Source: Microbispora siamensis | Lineage (GTDB): Bacteria; Actinomycetota; Actinomycetes; Streptosporangiales; Streptosporangiaceae | Length of the DNA: 64,000 nucleotides | Reading direction: 5' to 3' | Assembly (NCBI RefSeq): GCF_016863095.1 | Contig: NZ_BOOF01000055.1 | Span: forward strand, 1 to 64,000 | In this document: positions 1 through 8,143 of the stretch, one piece after another | Layout of the letters: every line of letters begins with the position of its first letter | How positions within the stretch are numbered: the first letter of the stretch is position 1 | Notes under the pieces: generated by a model | The model's input: the letters and a program-made list of their open reading frames with translations, nothing else | Database searches by the model: none | Told to the model about the DNA's origin: nothing | Made by a program: the position numbers and the translations under genes

Positions 1-10
1 GGGTTCGGCC

Positions 11-418
11 ATGACCACGGATGACGCTCTCTTCTCCGCGATCGGCCGCATGGTGGTGCTCGTCGACGACCCCGACGAGGCGCTGGCCTTCTACCGCGAC
101 GTCCTCGGCTTCGCCGTCCTGCACGACTACGTGGCGGGCGGCTACCGCTTCCTGCACATCGGCCTGCCCGGACAGGAGGGGGTGGGGCTGTGGCTGATGC
201 CGATCACCTCCGAGCGGCAGCGCGAGCTCGTCGGCTGGCAGACCGGCGGGCAGCCGCTGCTCGTCCTCTACACCGCCGACCTCGCCGTGGTCGCCAAGCG
301 GCTGCGCGACCACGGCGTACGGGTCTGGGACGAACGCGAGGACCCCGACAGTCGCTCCCTGCACTTCGCCGACCTGTATGGCAACGTCGTCGTCGTGGCC
401 CAGCTACTGGGCGCCTGA
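11..418 (+). CDS. VOC (glyoxalase/bleomycin resistance) family protein
   Basis: The 135-residue product has the vicinal-oxygen-chelate pattern: an opening beta strand (GRMVVLVDDPDEALAFYRD, residues 12-30) followed by LGFAVL, and a closing LHFADLYGNVVVV strand near residues 116-128, where the family has its second metal ligand (usually Glu/His). A single betaalphabetabetabeta pair fills the chain, so it would work as a dimer. Substrate cannot be told; such proteins are dioxygenases, isomerases or drug-binding proteins. Only ten bases of upstream DNA are visible, so any operon partner lies outside. It converges with the SnoaL-like gene on the other strand, 23 bases away. Confidence 0.8.
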   Translation: MTTDDALFSAIGRMVVLVDDPDEALAFYRDVLGFAVLHDYVAGGYRFLHIGLPGQEGVGLWLMPITSERQRELVGWQTGGQPLLVLYTADLAVVAKRLRDHGVRVWDEREDPDSRSLHFADLYGNVVVVAQLLGA

Positions 419-441
419 GGCCGTACGACGGCCGGCCCACA

Positions 442-876
442 TCAGGGGGCCGGCGGCGGTTCGAGGCGGATGCCGAGCTGGGAGTAGAGCTCCAGTTGGT
501 CGTAGTAGTCCCGATCAGTAATGATCTTGCCGTTCTCGACCGCGCAGGCACAGCTGCCCCGGACCGTTATACGACGGCCCGTTGGGGCTGCCACTCGGCC
601 GTCCGGCAGCAGGAGCGGGCCCATGTGCGTGCCGGTCATCGTGTACTCGGTGAAGGCGGGGTCCTCACAGGGGGCCTTGTACCAGGCGGTGTAGCAGATG
701 TCGGGGAAGACCTTGCAGAGGTCCTCGTAGGTCCAGGCGATCTGCTCACGGCCCTCCGCGATGCCCGCCGGGCTGACATACACGGCATTGGGCGCGTAAC
801 AGTCCAGCACGTCGTAGAGGTCGTGACTGTTGATCGCGGCGAAGAGCCTGTCTTTGAGTTCTCGAGCGCTCGGCAT
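442..876 (-). CDS. SnoaL-like polyketide cyclase/NTF2-fold protein
   Basis: The 144-residue NTF2-fold protein has the typical opening helix (ARELKDRLFAAINSHD) followed by the cone-shaped barrel strands (YAPNAVYVSPAGIAEGREQI) and a final strand YYDQLELYSQLGI. The start at 876 was chosen over an in-frame ATG at 936 because an AAGGAGG ribosome site stands ten bases upstream of it. SnoaL-like folds act as cyclases, isomerases or hydrolases on small hydrophobic compounds; the substrate is unknown. It is divergent from the GlxA-type regulator, a common arrangement for a regulator and its target. A relative with the same C-terminal motif lies at 24793-25212. Confidence 0.8.
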   Translation of the reverse strand: MPSARELKDRLFAAINSHDLYDVLDCYAPNAVYVSPAGIAEGREQIAWTYEDLCKVFPDICYTAWYKAPCEDPAFTEYTMTGTHMGPLLLPDGRVAAPTGRRITVRGSCACAVENGKIITDRDYYDQLELYSQLGIRLEPPPAP

Positions 877-1043
877 CGTCCTGGCCACCTCCTTGGCGCT
901 CGGCGGCGCCGCAGAGACCTGGTTCAAATCTAACAAGCGCTTCGTCGCCGGGCGTCCGGCCGGGCTGATGCTCGCGCTGATGGCGTAATGTGCAATATCC
1001 GTGTCGTTGACGCCATGAAGCCATGCTCGGAAGCATTGAGGGC

Positions 1044-2018
1044 ATGCAGCGACGCGTGGTCATCGTGATCTTCGATGGCTTCCAGATGTTCGACCTCGCC
1101 GGACCGGCCGACGTCTTCACCACGGCGAATCTGCTCGTGCCCGAGCCCGGCTACCGGGTCGAGGTGACGGCCGTGCGCGCCGGGGCCGTACCGGCGCAGA
1201 ACGGGATCACGACCCTCGTGGAGACTCCGCTGGGCGAGGTCGCGGGGCCGATCGACACGCTGCTGGTCGTGGGCGGGCTGTCGGTGCCGGGACACCTGCG
1301 CGATCGTGAGCTGGTCGCGGGCATCGCCCGGCTGGCGGCCGGGGCCCGGCGCGTCGCCTCCGTCTGCAACGGGAGCTTCCTCCTCGCGGAGTCCGGGCTG
1401 CTGGGCGGCAGGCGCGCGACCACCCACTGGCTGGTCGCCCGCGAGATGGCCGACCGCTATCCGGACGTCGAGGTGGACGCCGATCCCATCTACATCCGCG
1501 ACGGGGACGTCTGGACCTCGGCCGGGGTCAGCTCGGGAGTGGATCTCGCCCTTGCGCTCGTGGCCGACGACCACGGCCACACGCTCGCGCGGAACGTCGC
1601 CCGCGGACTCGTGGTGTACCTGCACCGTCCGGGCGGGCAGAGCCAGTTCAGCGCCCCCATGCGTGCCGCCGTCCCACGAGCCGAGCCGCTGCGCGAGATC
1701 CAGGCGTTCATCGACGCCAACCCGGCCGAGGACCTGAGCGTGCCCGCGCTCGCCCGGCGGGCGGGGATGAGCGAACGGCACTTCTCCCGCGTCTTCACCG
1801 AGCAGACCGGAGTCTCCCCCGGCAGGTATGTCGAACGCAGCAGGGCCGACGCCGCCCGGCGGCTGCTGGAGACCACCGGCCACCCCCTGGACAGGGTGGC
1901 CAGGGAGTCGGGACTCGGTGCCCCCGAGACCCTCTACCGGGTCTTCCGCCGCCACTGGCGCGTCTCACCCGGCGACTACCGCCGCCGGTTCCGATCGAAG
2001 GAAGGCAGCAGATCATGA
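1044..2018 (+). CDS. GlxA-family transcriptional regulator (DJ-1/PfpI + AraC HTH)
   Basis: The N-terminal half is a class-I glutamine-amidotransferase-like DJ-1/PfpI domain with the nucleophile-elbow motif SVCNGSFLLAESG followed by RRATTHW. The C-terminal ~100 residues hold two AraC-type helix-turn-helices (LSVPALARRAGMSERHFSRV and PLDRVARESGLGAPETLYRV). This is the GlxA/FtrA regulator layout; the amidotransferase-like domain normally senses a ligand rather than catalysing. Start: the ATG at 1044 begins directly at the first strand (MQRRVVIVIFDGF) and has GAGGG close by; an ATG at 1023 would add seven residues. The last codon overlaps the next gene by ATGA. The likely target is the divergent SnoaL-like gene or the downstream DJ-1 gene. 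Confidence 0.88.
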   Translation: MQRRVVIVIFDGFQMFDLAGPADVFTTANLLVPEPGYRVEVTAVRAGAVPAQNGITTLVETPLGEVAGPIDTLLVVGGLSVPGHLRDRELVAGIARLAAGARRVASVCNGSFLLAESGLLGGRRATTHWLVAREMADRYPDVEVDADPIYIRDGDVWTSAGVSSGVDLALALVADDHGHTLARNVARGLVVYLHRPGGQSQFSAPMRAAVPRAEPLREIQAFIDANPAEDLSVPALARRAGMSERHFSRVFTEQTGVSPGRYVERSRADAARRLLETTGHPLDRVARESGLGAPETLYRVFRRHWRVSPGDYRRRFRSKEGSRS

Positions 2019-2638
2019 ACATCGCCATCCCCCTCTATCCCCGGTTCACCGCGCTCGACGCCGTCGGGCCGTACACGGTGCTGGCCTTCGCGCCGGGCTG
2101 CACGGTCACGTTCGTCGCGGCCGAGCCCGGGCCGGTGCTCGACGACCGGGGGAGCCTCAGCCTCGCGGCCACCGCCTCGTACGAGGACCTGCCCGCGCCG
2201 GACGTGGTCGTCGTGCCCGGAGGACCCGGGACGATCCAGGCGCTGTCCGACGCGGAGCTGCTGGGCTGGATCGCACGGGCCCACGAGCGCACCCGGTGGA
2301 CGACCTCGGTGTGCAGCGGCTCGTTCCTGCTGGGCGCGGCGGGGCTGTTGAAGGGCCGCAGGGCGACGACCCACTGGGGATGGCTCGACCAGCTCGCCGG
2401 ATTCGGCGCCGAGCCGGTCAGCGAGCGCGTGGTGATCGACGGCAAGATCGTGACGGCGGCGGGGGTGTCCTCCGGCATCGACATGGCCCTGACCCTGCTG
2501 GCCACTATGCAGGACGAGGAGACGGCGCAGGCCGTGCAGCTCGCGATCGAGTACGACCCGCAGCCGCCCTTCGCGGCCGGCAACCCGAAGACCGCCCCGG
2601 CGGGCCTGAGCGACAAGGCGATGGCCCTCATCGGCTGA
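2015..2638 (+). CDS. DJ-1/PfpI family protein
   Basis: This 207-residue protein is a stand-alone DJ-1/PfpI domain closely similar to the N-terminal half of the regulator just upstream: it keeps SVCSGSFLLGAAGLLKGRRATTHW in the same place and opens with IAIPLYPRFTALDAVGPYTVL. The Cys of SVCSGS is at the nucleophile position. It lacks any DNA-binding domain. The ATG overlaps the stop of the GlxA-type gene (ATGA) and has GAAGG upstream, so the two are translationally coupled. Related annotated activities include isonitrile hydratase and glyoxalase III; which, if any, applies cannot be decided from sequence. Confidence 0.82.
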   Translation: MNIAIPLYPRFTALDAVGPYTVLAFAPGCTVTFVAAEPGPVLDDRGSLSLAATASYEDLPAPDVVVVPGGPGTIQALSDAELLGWIARAHERTRWTTSVCSGSFLLGAAGLLKGRRATTHWGWLDQLAGFGAEPVSERVVIDGKIVTAAGVSSGIDMALTLLATMQDEETAQAVQLAIEYDPQPPFAAGNPKTAPAGLSDKAMALIG

Positions 2639-2654
2639 GCCTGTCGGTAGGTCA

Positions 2655-2700
2655 GGTTTCGGGCAGGAGCGTTACGTCCCGTGAAAGCCCGCCCGAAACC
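2655..2700 (+). terminator. Inverted repeat after the DJ-1 gene (possible terminator)
   Basis: GGTTTCGGGC (2655-2664) pairs perfectly with GCCCGAAACC (2691-2700) around a 26-base loop, 17 bases past the DJ-1 stop codon. There is no T-tract, so it could be a factor-independent terminator of the high-GC type or a regulatory site for the next gene. Confidence 0.4.
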
Positions 2701-2739
2701 ACCGATACCGGTCGTAACACGTCCTCTATCCTGAGTCCC

Positions 2740-3651
2740 GTGCTCGTCGCCCTGGCCGGTCTGGCCACCAGCCATCCGTACGCCGACGCCCGCAGCCTCG
2801 GGCGCCACGCCGACCTGGTGGTCTGGGAGCCCGATCCCGCGGACGAGCACCCGCGGGCGACGGTGGCCGACAGCCTGACAGGCCTGCTCGCCACCCGCCC
2901 GGACGGCGTCGTGCTGACCGTGCCGGGGCCTCAGGTGCCCGAGGCGCTCGCGGCCGTGCTCGGCACGGACGCGCCCTGCTTCGTCAACAAACCGGCCGCG
3001 GCCACGCGCGCCCAGCTCGACGCGGTGGACCGGCTGGTCACGCCGGTCGCCGACCGGGTCATGTCCACGTCTGTCCTGCGCTTCGCCCCGCGGTTCACCA
3101 GCGCCAAGGCCGACCTCGCCGAGGTGCTCGCGGTGCGGGCGACCGTACGCCACGACGTGGGCCTGTGGGCCACGGGCTACAACCCCTGGCAGGACACTCC
3201 CGGTGAGGGCGGCGGGACGCTGGTGACCATGGGCCTGCACGGGGTGGAGCTGCTCGTCGCGCTGCTCGGCCCCGACGTCCGGCTCGTGGGCGCCGCCGGG
3301 TCGATCCGCGCGTACGAGGGGCTGAGATCGGAGGACACGGGCGTGCTCGCGATGCGCTGGGCGAACGGCATCCCGGGAACGGTCGAGGTTCTCGGCGCGT
3401 CGGAGGGGGAGTCGTACGAGGTCGTGCTCCACCGGCGCGACGGCAGCGAATCCATCCTCATCGAGGGCGGTGCCACGCCGGCCCGCGACCTCGGCTACGA
3501 GGGCGTCATCGAGGCGTTCCTCGCGATGATCGCAGGCGCTCCCAGCCCGGTCCCCTGGTCGCAGACGCGTGCCATCCTCGACGTCCTCGTCTCCGCGCGC
3601 GAAGCGTCCACACCCGCGCTCGATCAGACTCCGGTCGGCGGCGGAAGGTAG
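2740..3651 (+). CDS. Gfo/Idh/MocA family oxidoreductase
   Basis: The ~303-residue product starts at GTG 2740 and runs through a compact nucleotide-binding half (LVALAGLATSHPYADARSLG; GVVLTVPGPQVPEALAAVLG; CFVNKPAAATRAQLDA, where NKP corresponds to the family EKP motif) and a C-terminal alpha/beta half with GGGTLVTMGLHGVELL, the region that carries the catalytic His/Asp in Gfo/Idh/MocA enzymes. The first Rossmann motif is poorly conserved, so cofactor use is uncertain. A TATCCT hexamer ends seven bases before the GTG and no ribosome site is visible, suggesting a leaderless transcript. Substrate unknown, probably a sugar or inositol derivative. Confidence 0.75.
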   Translation: MLVALAGLATSHPYADARSLGRHADLVVWEPDPADEHPRATVADSLTGLLATRPDGVVLTVPGPQVPEALAAVLGTDAPCFVNKPAAATRAQLDAVDRLVTPVADRVMSTSVLRFAPRFTSAKADLAEVLAVRATVRHDVGLWATGYNPWQDTPGEGGGTLVTMGLHGVELLVALLGPDVRLVGAAGSIRAYEGLRSEDTGVLAMRWANGIPGTVEVLGASEGESYEVVLHRRDGSESILIEGGATPARDLGYEGVIEAFLAMIAGAPSPVPWSQTRAILDVLVSAREASTPALDQTPVGGGR

Positions 3652-3671
3652 GCGCGGACGGCCTCCGGAGG

Positions 3672-4319
3672 TCATGCGTCCCGCAGACGGGCTTCGGGCA
3701 GGCGTCGGCGCCGCCTGATGACGCTCTCGACCACGACCAGGTTGACGACCCAGCCCAGCGTCTGGCCGATCGGGATCATCGAGGTCGCGAGTTCTCCCAT
3801 CGATCCCGGGTCGGCCCCGCGGAAGGGGAGCTGGACAAGCAGGAGCAGGGGCACGAGGATGCGCGCGGTGACCGCGAGGAACGTCAGCGCGTAGTTGCGC
3901 GTCATCCAGTCGCGGTGGGCGGCGAAGTCGCGCCGGCGGGCGGCCCGGTACGCGAGGCCGCCGGTGATCAGCCACAGGACGGCGGCGGTCGTGAGGCCGA
4001 TCTGCGTCATGAGGCGGCCCGACCACAGCGCGACCGGGATCGTGGCCACCGCGGACGGCAGCACCCCGGCGAGGAGATAGGCGCGGCCAAGTGTCCGGTG
4101 GATCCGCCTGCGCGCCCGCACTGCGGGCATGAACTGCAGGGAGCCGAGCACGAGCGCGACCGCGGCGGTCCCTATATGGCCCACCAGAACGTAGTAGTGG
4201 AGGCTGTCGCGCACGTCGAGGCGGCTGTCGTCGACATCGAGGCCCAGGTAGGGATAGACGAGCACCGAAGTCGCGATGACCGCGACGATGAGGACCACCC
4301 ATGCCGTTCGCCTGTGCAT
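3672..4319 (-). CDS. DUF2306 family membrane protein
   Basis: About 215 residues with five or six predicted membrane helices, opening with HRRTAWVVLIVAVIATSVLVYP. It carries the signature residues of the DUF2306 family (HYYVLVGHIGTAAVALVLGSLQF; RRIHRTLGRAYLLAGV; RDFAAHRDWMTRNYAL). The reading frame stays open upstream to 4454 with further ATGs at 4355 and 4379; 4319 was preferred because the first membrane helix starts at once and GAGG lies about ten bases upstream. Function unknown; relatives resemble haem-containing membrane proteins in topology only. It converges with the oxidoreductase gene. Confidence 0.75.
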   Translation of the reverse strand: MHRRTAWVVLIVAVIATSVLVYPYLGLDVDDSRLDVRDSLHYYVLVGHIGTAAVALVLGSLQFMPAVRARRRIHRTLGRAYLLAGVLPSAVATIPVALWSGRLMTQIGLTTAAVLWLITGGLAYRAARRRDFAAHRDWMTRNYALTFLAVTARILVPLLLLVQLPFRGADPGSMGELATSMIPIGQTLGWVVNLVVVESVIRRRRRLPEARLRDA

Positions 4320-4497
4320 AGCCCGGAGCCTCGCAGGCACAGGCTGCTCCAGCATCCGCCCCCGGATGGCCGTGCGCATACGCAAATAGGCGTATGAAAC
4401 CGGTCGTCTGACAGCTCGATGTGCGCTCCGCGATGCCCGCCGTACCCTCGTCATCCGCAGGACGTATCGCTCGGCGCGTCGCCGGGCTGTCCAGCTT

Positions 4498-4833
4498 TCA
4501 CCAGTCGGGCTCGTCCGCTCGCACGGTGTAGGAGGTGTGCGTGGAGTCCAGCCATTCCTTGTCGATCTCGCGACCGACCACCCTGCCGATTGCGGTCAGC
4601 GCGGAGGTGAAACTCTCGCGCGGATCGACCGCAGACTCCCCAGGCTTCTGCTCGTCTATGTTGAAGCGCAGGTTGTGCAGGTAAGGATCGAGCGCGTCCG
4701 GGTCGCGGCCGGATCGGTAGCCCGTGTCGAGGATGTCGAGTACGGTGATCAGTTCGCCGCAGGCCGCCGCCCCAGGACGTATGGAGCTGCGCCGTTCTAT
4801 GGGCAGATTCCATCCGGAAGGGTCCGCGCCCAT
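4498..4833 (-). CDS. Hypothetical protein, downstream of a tandem GntR pair
   Basis: 111 residues, not recognised. It is acidic, contains no membrane segment or signal peptide, and is rich in charged/polar residues (DILDTGYRSGRDPDALDPYL; ESFTSALTAIGRVVGREIDKEW). There is no convincing ribosome site before the ATG at 4833, so start and even coding status are less sure than for neighbours. It follows the two GntR-like genes on the same strand with a 63-base gap and may be co-transcribed with them. Confidence 0.45.
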   Translation of the reverse strand: MGADPSGWNLPIERRSSIRPGAAACGELITVLDILDTGYRSGRDPDALDPYLHNLRFNIDEQKPGESAVDPRESFTSALTAIGRVVGREIDKEWLDSTHTSYTVRADEPDW

Positions 4834-4896
4834 GCGTCAATCGCGGTAGGCGCCGGATCCAGCCCTGGCGTCGGGTGCGGTGGCACTGTGGGCAAC

Positions 4897-5373
4897 TCAG
4901 TCCTCCGGCCAGTTCTCCTGTGGAGAGACGTAGGTGCCACGATGCGGGACGGTGTAGACCCAGCCTTCGGCCCGCAAGGTGGCCATGGCCTGACGTACGG
5001 TCATCCTGGCCACTCCGTACGACTGCGTCATCATGGTCTCGCTGGGGACCGGCCTGCGTGGTGAGATCTCGCCGCGTCGGATGCGGCCGATGACGTCGTC
5101 GGCGATCTCCCGATACAGCGGCGTTCTCTGCGCTTCCCGGGGGGCCTCACCCGGCCGCCCGACGAAGGTGCCTTGGCCCTGCACCGTGTATACGAGACCT
5201 TCATTACGTAACGCTCTGACCGCCCGTCGAGCGGTGGTCCGCGCGACGCCGAACTCGCACTGTATGCCGGTCTCGCTGGGCATGAGCGCACCCGGCTGCA
5301 GTCGTTGGATTCGCTCCCGCAGGATCGTGGCAATTTGAAGGTAGAGGTGGGTGTCGCCGTCGTGGTCCAGCAC
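4897..5373 (-). CDS. GntR-like regulator with two winged-helix units (copy 2)
   Basis: Two GntR-type winged helix-turn-helix units stand in tandem and make up the whole protein: HLYLQIATILRERI...SETGIQCEFGVARTTARRAV...VQGQGTFVG, then PLYREIADDVIGRI...SETMMTQSYGVARMTVRQAM...PHRGTYVSPQENWPED. No effector-binding domain (FCD, UTRA, MocR) is present. The start at GTG 5373 was chosen by alignment with the upstream paralogue (its MIDRDG corresponds to VLDHDG); an in-frame ATG at 5478 would overlap that gene by 44 bases and add an unrelated basic stretch. The C-terminal tail matches the paralogue almost exactly, a sign of recent tandem duplication. Confidence 0.72.
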   Translation of the reverse strand: MLDHDGDTHLYLQIATILRERIQRLQPGALMPSETGIQCEFGVARTTARRAVRALRNEGLVYTVQGQGTFVGRPGEAPREAQRTPLYREIADDVIGRIRRGEISPRRPVPSETMMTQSYGVARMTVRQAMATLRAEGWVYTVPHRGTYVSPQENWPED

Positions 5374-5434
5374 GAGCTCACTGTAGGTATTACGGCGGTC
5401 CCGCGATCGTCTCGGCGAGCAAGCTGTGGATAAG

Positions 5435-5914
5435 TCAGCTCTCCGGCCAGTCCTCTTGCGGCGATACGTACGTGCCACGATGCGGGACGGTGAACACCCA
5501 TCCCTGCTTACGAAGGAAATCCACGGCGTTGCGGGCGGTGGCTTTGGCGACGCCGTACTGCTTCATCAGTGCCTTCTCCGGCGGGATGCGCCGATTGGGC
5601 ACGAGATCTCCGCTGCGGATCTGCTCCAGGATCTCGGCCGCTATTCGTTGGTAGACGGGCGTCCGTTCGGCTGACCGTGGAGTGCCCGGCTGGCCGACGA
5701 ATGTTCCTTCGCCTTGGACGGTGTAGACTAGGCCCTGCTCGCGGAGTTCCCGGGTGACGCGTCGTGCTGTGAGGCGGGCGATGCCGTATTCCGCTTCCAG
5801 TTCGGTCTCGCTCGGAACGGCGTCTCCCGGCTCCAGCTCGCCGTGATCGATCTGCTCACGGATGATCTCGGCGATCTGTTTGTAGATCGGCACCGGACCG
5901 TCGCGATCAATCAT
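5435..5914 (-). CDS. GntR-like regulator with two winged-helix units (copy 1)
   Basis: 159 residues made of two consecutive GntR winged-helix units, PIYKQIAEIIREQI...SETELEAEYGIARLTARRV...VQGEGTFVG and PVYQRIAAEILEQI...PEKALMKQYGVAKATARNAV...PHRGTYVSPQEDWPES. Normal GntR regulators have one such unit plus a sensor domain; here the second unit replaces the sensor. It is a paralogue of the next gene downstream. The promoter side (5915-6014) is AT-rich and carries repeated TAGAC/GTCTA inverted elements, which may be the operator. It might act as a dimer or bind tandem sites as a monomer; no ligand can be proposed. Confidence 0.78.
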   Translation of the reverse strand: MIDRDGPVPIYKQIAEIIREQIDHGELEPGDAVPSETELEAEYGIARLTARRVTRELREQGLVYTVQGEGTFVGQPGTPRSAERTPVYQRIAAEILEQIRSGDLVPNRRIPPEKALMKQYGVAKATARNAVDFLRKQGWVFTVPHRGTYVSPQEDWPES

Positions 5915-5924
5915 GAAGGAATGA

Positions 5925-6012
5925 TAGACGAAACCGGACGTCTACCTACAAAGCAGACAACCTATGCCGCGATGTATAGGAGTAGTAGACCTCTATAGCT
6001 AATATGGTCTAC
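5925..6012. promoter_or_regulatory. AT-rich region with TAGAC/GTCTA inverted repeats (candidate GntR operator)
   Basis: TAGACG (5925-5930) pairs with CGTCTA (5939-5944), and GTAGACC (5985-5991) pairs with GGTCTAC (6006-6012). Both share the TAGAC/GTCTA core and frame the presumed promoter of the double-winged-helix gene starting at 5914. The stretch is much richer in A+T than its surroundings. Binding by the adjacent regulators is inferred from position only. Confidence 0.45.
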
Positions 6013-6014
6013 AG

Positions 6015-6686
6015 CTAGTCAGGCTGATCGTCAGCCGTGATCCGACGCCAGGCGGTGTCGGTGACGATCACGTGGTCGAGGAAGCGGAGGCCGACGGTGT
6101 CGGCGGCCTCGTGGAGGCGGGCCGTGACCTCGACGTCGGCGGGGCTGGGGTCGAGCGATCCGCTCGGGTGGTTGTGGGCGAGGCCGAAGGCGGCCCCGCC
6201 GGAGAGGAGGACGGTCGTGACGATGTCGCGGACGGGCGCGGGGGTGTGGTCGCTGCCGCCCTCGGTGACCACGGTCCTGCGCAGCACGGCGCCGCGGCCG
6301 TCGCAGACGACCACGACCAGCCGCTCGCGCGGCTGCCCGTGCAGCAGGGGAGCGGCAGCCGAAGCGATGTCGGCCGAGCAGGTGATCCGGCTTCGCTCCG
6401 GCTCCGCCTGGGCCCGTCGTACGAGATGGAACGCGGCCGCCACACGGGCGGCCTTGGCGGGGCCCACGCCGGGGACGGCGAGCAGCCGATGGGCCTCGGA
6501 GCGGGCCAGCTCGCCGAGGTCGCCGCAGTGGGCGATGACCTGGGAGGCGAGTTCGACGGCGCTCACGCCCCTGCTGCCCGAGCCGAGCAGCAGGGCGAGC
6601 AGCTCCCTGTCGGCGAGCGCCGCGGCTCCTGACGCCAGGAGCCGCTCACGCGGCTGGTCGGCCAGGGGCATGTCCTTGACGCGCAT
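6015..6686 (-). CDS. radC: RadC-family JAMM-domain protein
   Basis: 223 residues with the full RadC layout: N-terminal PLADQPRERLLASGAAALADRELLALLLGSG, a helix-hairpin-helix around residues 68-82 (LAVPGVGPAKAARV) and the JAMM metal site H171-N-H173-x7-S181-x2-D184 preceded by Glu142 (TEGG). These residues match a zinc-binding MPN fold. The family name DNA repair protein RadC is historical; the real activity is not established. The start at ATG 6686 has GGAGG five bases upstream. It lies 52 bases downstream of the GntR/UTRA gene on the same strand. Confidence 0.88.
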   Translation of the reverse strand: MRVKDMPLADQPRERLLASGAAALADRELLALLLGSGSRGVSAVELASQVIAHCGDLGELARSEAHRLLAVPGVGPAKAARVAAAFHLVRRAQAEPERSRITCSADIASAAAPLLHGQPRERLVVVVCDGRGAVLRRTVVTEGGSDHTPAPVRDIVTTVLLSGGAAFGLAHNHPSGSLDPSPADVEVTARLHEAADTVGLRFLDHVIVTDTAWRRITADDQPD

Positions 6687-6738
6687 CGGCACCTCCGGAT
6701 GGGGGATCCGGATCGGTTGTACCAGTGGGCACCGACAG

Positions 6739-7476
6739 TCAGAGGGGGCTGGGAATGCCGTAGACCAGCCGGAATCGGTCGCCGGGCACCACGGCGTCGC
6801 TGGTCTCCACCGGACGCTCCCCGGCCCAGTACGTGCGCTCGATCTGGAGCACCTGGACGCCGGCGGGAAGCTCGAGCAGGTCGCTCTCGGTCGGCTGGGG
6901 GACACGGATGAGCACGGTCTCGCTGATCTCGGTGAGCGGCAGGCCGCTCGCCGCGAGCCGGAAGGCCGCGCTCCTGCGTTCGTACGTGCCCTCCTCGGGC
7001 GCCTGGCTCTGCCCTGGCTCGACCGGTTCGTACGAGGTGAGCAGCTGCACCGGGCGGCCGTCCCCGCGGAAGACGTAGCGGGTCCTGATCACCGGGCTGC
7101 ATTCTCCGACGCGCAACCGGTGGGCGATGTCGGGAGGGGCGTCGGCGAGTTCGCTGCGCCAGCTCCAGCTCGGTTGTCGCCCGCCCGCCTGCATGTCGCT
7201 GGCGAAGGCGGCGTGCGGTTCGGGGAGGCGGCTGCGGTGGAGCGGGAGCAGGATCGGTTTCTCCCGCACCCGGTGCCCGGAGCCCACCCGGCCGATGATG
7301 AGGCCCTCCTGGGCGAGCACGCGCAGCGCGTGGCGGGCGGCCGTCTCTCCGACGCTGTACTTCCGGGTGATCTGGTGCCGCGAGGGGATCGGTGCGCCCG
7401 GGGGGAGCGTGCCGTCGACGATCTGGCGGCGAATGTCCTCGACTACGCGCAGGTAGACCGGATCAGAGTTTGCCAT
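6739..7476 (-). CDS. GntR-family regulator with UTRA ligand-binding domain
   Basis: 245 residues. The N-terminal winged helix (residues ~6-73: PVYLRVVEDIRRQIVDGTLPPG...SRHQITRKYSVGETAARHAL...VGSGHRV) is followed by a UTRA-type sensor domain (~90-245) with VIRTRYVFRGDGRPVQLLTSYEP and VQVLQIERTYWAGERPVETSD, the usual HutC-fold motifs. ATG 7476 was preferred to the TTG one codon upstream. Ligand unknown. It is divergent from a 70-residue unknown gene (start 7698) and may control both that gene and radC. Confidence 0.87.
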   Translation of the reverse strand: MANSDPVYLRVVEDIRRQIVDGTLPPGAPIPSRHQITRKYSVGETAARHALRVLAQEGLIIGRVGSGHRVREKPILLPLHRSRLPEPHAAFASDMQAGGRQPSWSWRSELADAPPDIAHRLRVGECSPVIRTRYVFRGDGRPVQLLTSYEPVEPGQSQAPEEGTYERRSAAFRLAASGLPLTEISETVLIRVPQPTESDLLELPAGVQVLQIERTYWAGERPVETSDAVVPGDRFRLVYGIPSPL

Positions 7477-7697
7477 CAATCCATCCCTGAGGGGGTGACG
7501 GGTCCTCCAAATCTTGGCGTATTCGCCGGGCGACCGAGAGTGACGGAGATGGCCTGTGACTCCAACTTTGCCTGGTGAAAGGGCTGCTAATGGGTGATTG
7601 TGCCGCTAAGCGGCCAGGTGCTGATATTCCCCTCCCGCCGCCCTATCACGGCATCCATGCCAGCCCTCCCAGAGACGGGCACAGGAGGATCAACTGG

Positions 7698-7910
7698 ATG
7701 AAGCCCACCAACCGCAGCGATCGCGTACGGGTGCGCCGCCACACGTGTGAGTGCAAGGCGACGATCTACGAGCTGTGCGCGGCGGGCGGACTGCTGTTCA
7801 TCCGGCGGACGACACGGGGCAAGAAGGTGGAGATCCGCGAGACCGAGCGGCTCGTCGCCGCGCGGATGGAGGAGCTGTGGGTGAAGCTCCTCTCGGGGGA
7901 GGTCCACTGA
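7698..7910 (+). CDS. Hypothetical basic protein, 70 aa
   Basis: Starts at ATG 7698 with AGGAGG nine bases upstream, a strong initiation site that argues the short gene is real. The product is basic at the N-terminus (KPTNRSDRVRVRRH) with a Cys-x-Cys (CECK) and another Cys, then an amphipathic helix rich in Arg/Glu (RETERLVAARMEELWVKLL). No known domain was recognised. It is divergent from the GntR/UTRA regulator with a 221-base intergenic region, so it may be its target. Small proteins of this size next to regulators are common in actinomycetes. Confidence 0.6.
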   Translation: MKPTNRSDRVRVRRHTCECKATIYELCAAGGLLFIRRTTRGKKVEIRETERLVAARMEELWVKLLSGEVH

Positions 7911-7913
7911 TCC

Positions 7914-7928
7914 GCACCCCAGGGGTGC
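7914..7928 (+). terminator. Short hairpin after the 70-aa gene
   Basis: GCACCCC-A-GGGGTGC stands four bases past the stop codon. The stem is short (5-7 pairs) and lacks a T-tract, so it is a weak terminator candidate. The rest of 7929-8143, up to dapA, shows only a second small hairpin (GCCGC/GCGGC near 7933) and no gene. Confidence 0.3.
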
Positions 7929-8143
7929 AGAAGCCGCTGTTCGCGGCGTTCCGGAAAAATTTCGCCAGCGGTGTGTAACGTCCGCGTAAGGAGCGGCGAT
8001 TCCCGGTTAGAGGTCGCTGATGTGTGTACCCCCGAGCACATATCGGCGGCCTCTTCCGCTGCCGGCGGCGCCCGCGGGGCGGTACTGGACATAACGGGGT
8101 GGCGAGGTCCATCACTCCTGCGGATCCGGGTACCGTTCGGTCT

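Noticed and set aside
4498-7910. Integrative element remnant suggested by GntR genes, RadC and small unknown genes
   Set aside because: No integrase, replication or transfer gene, and no attachment-site repeat or tRNA was found; RadC and GntR genes alone do not support it.
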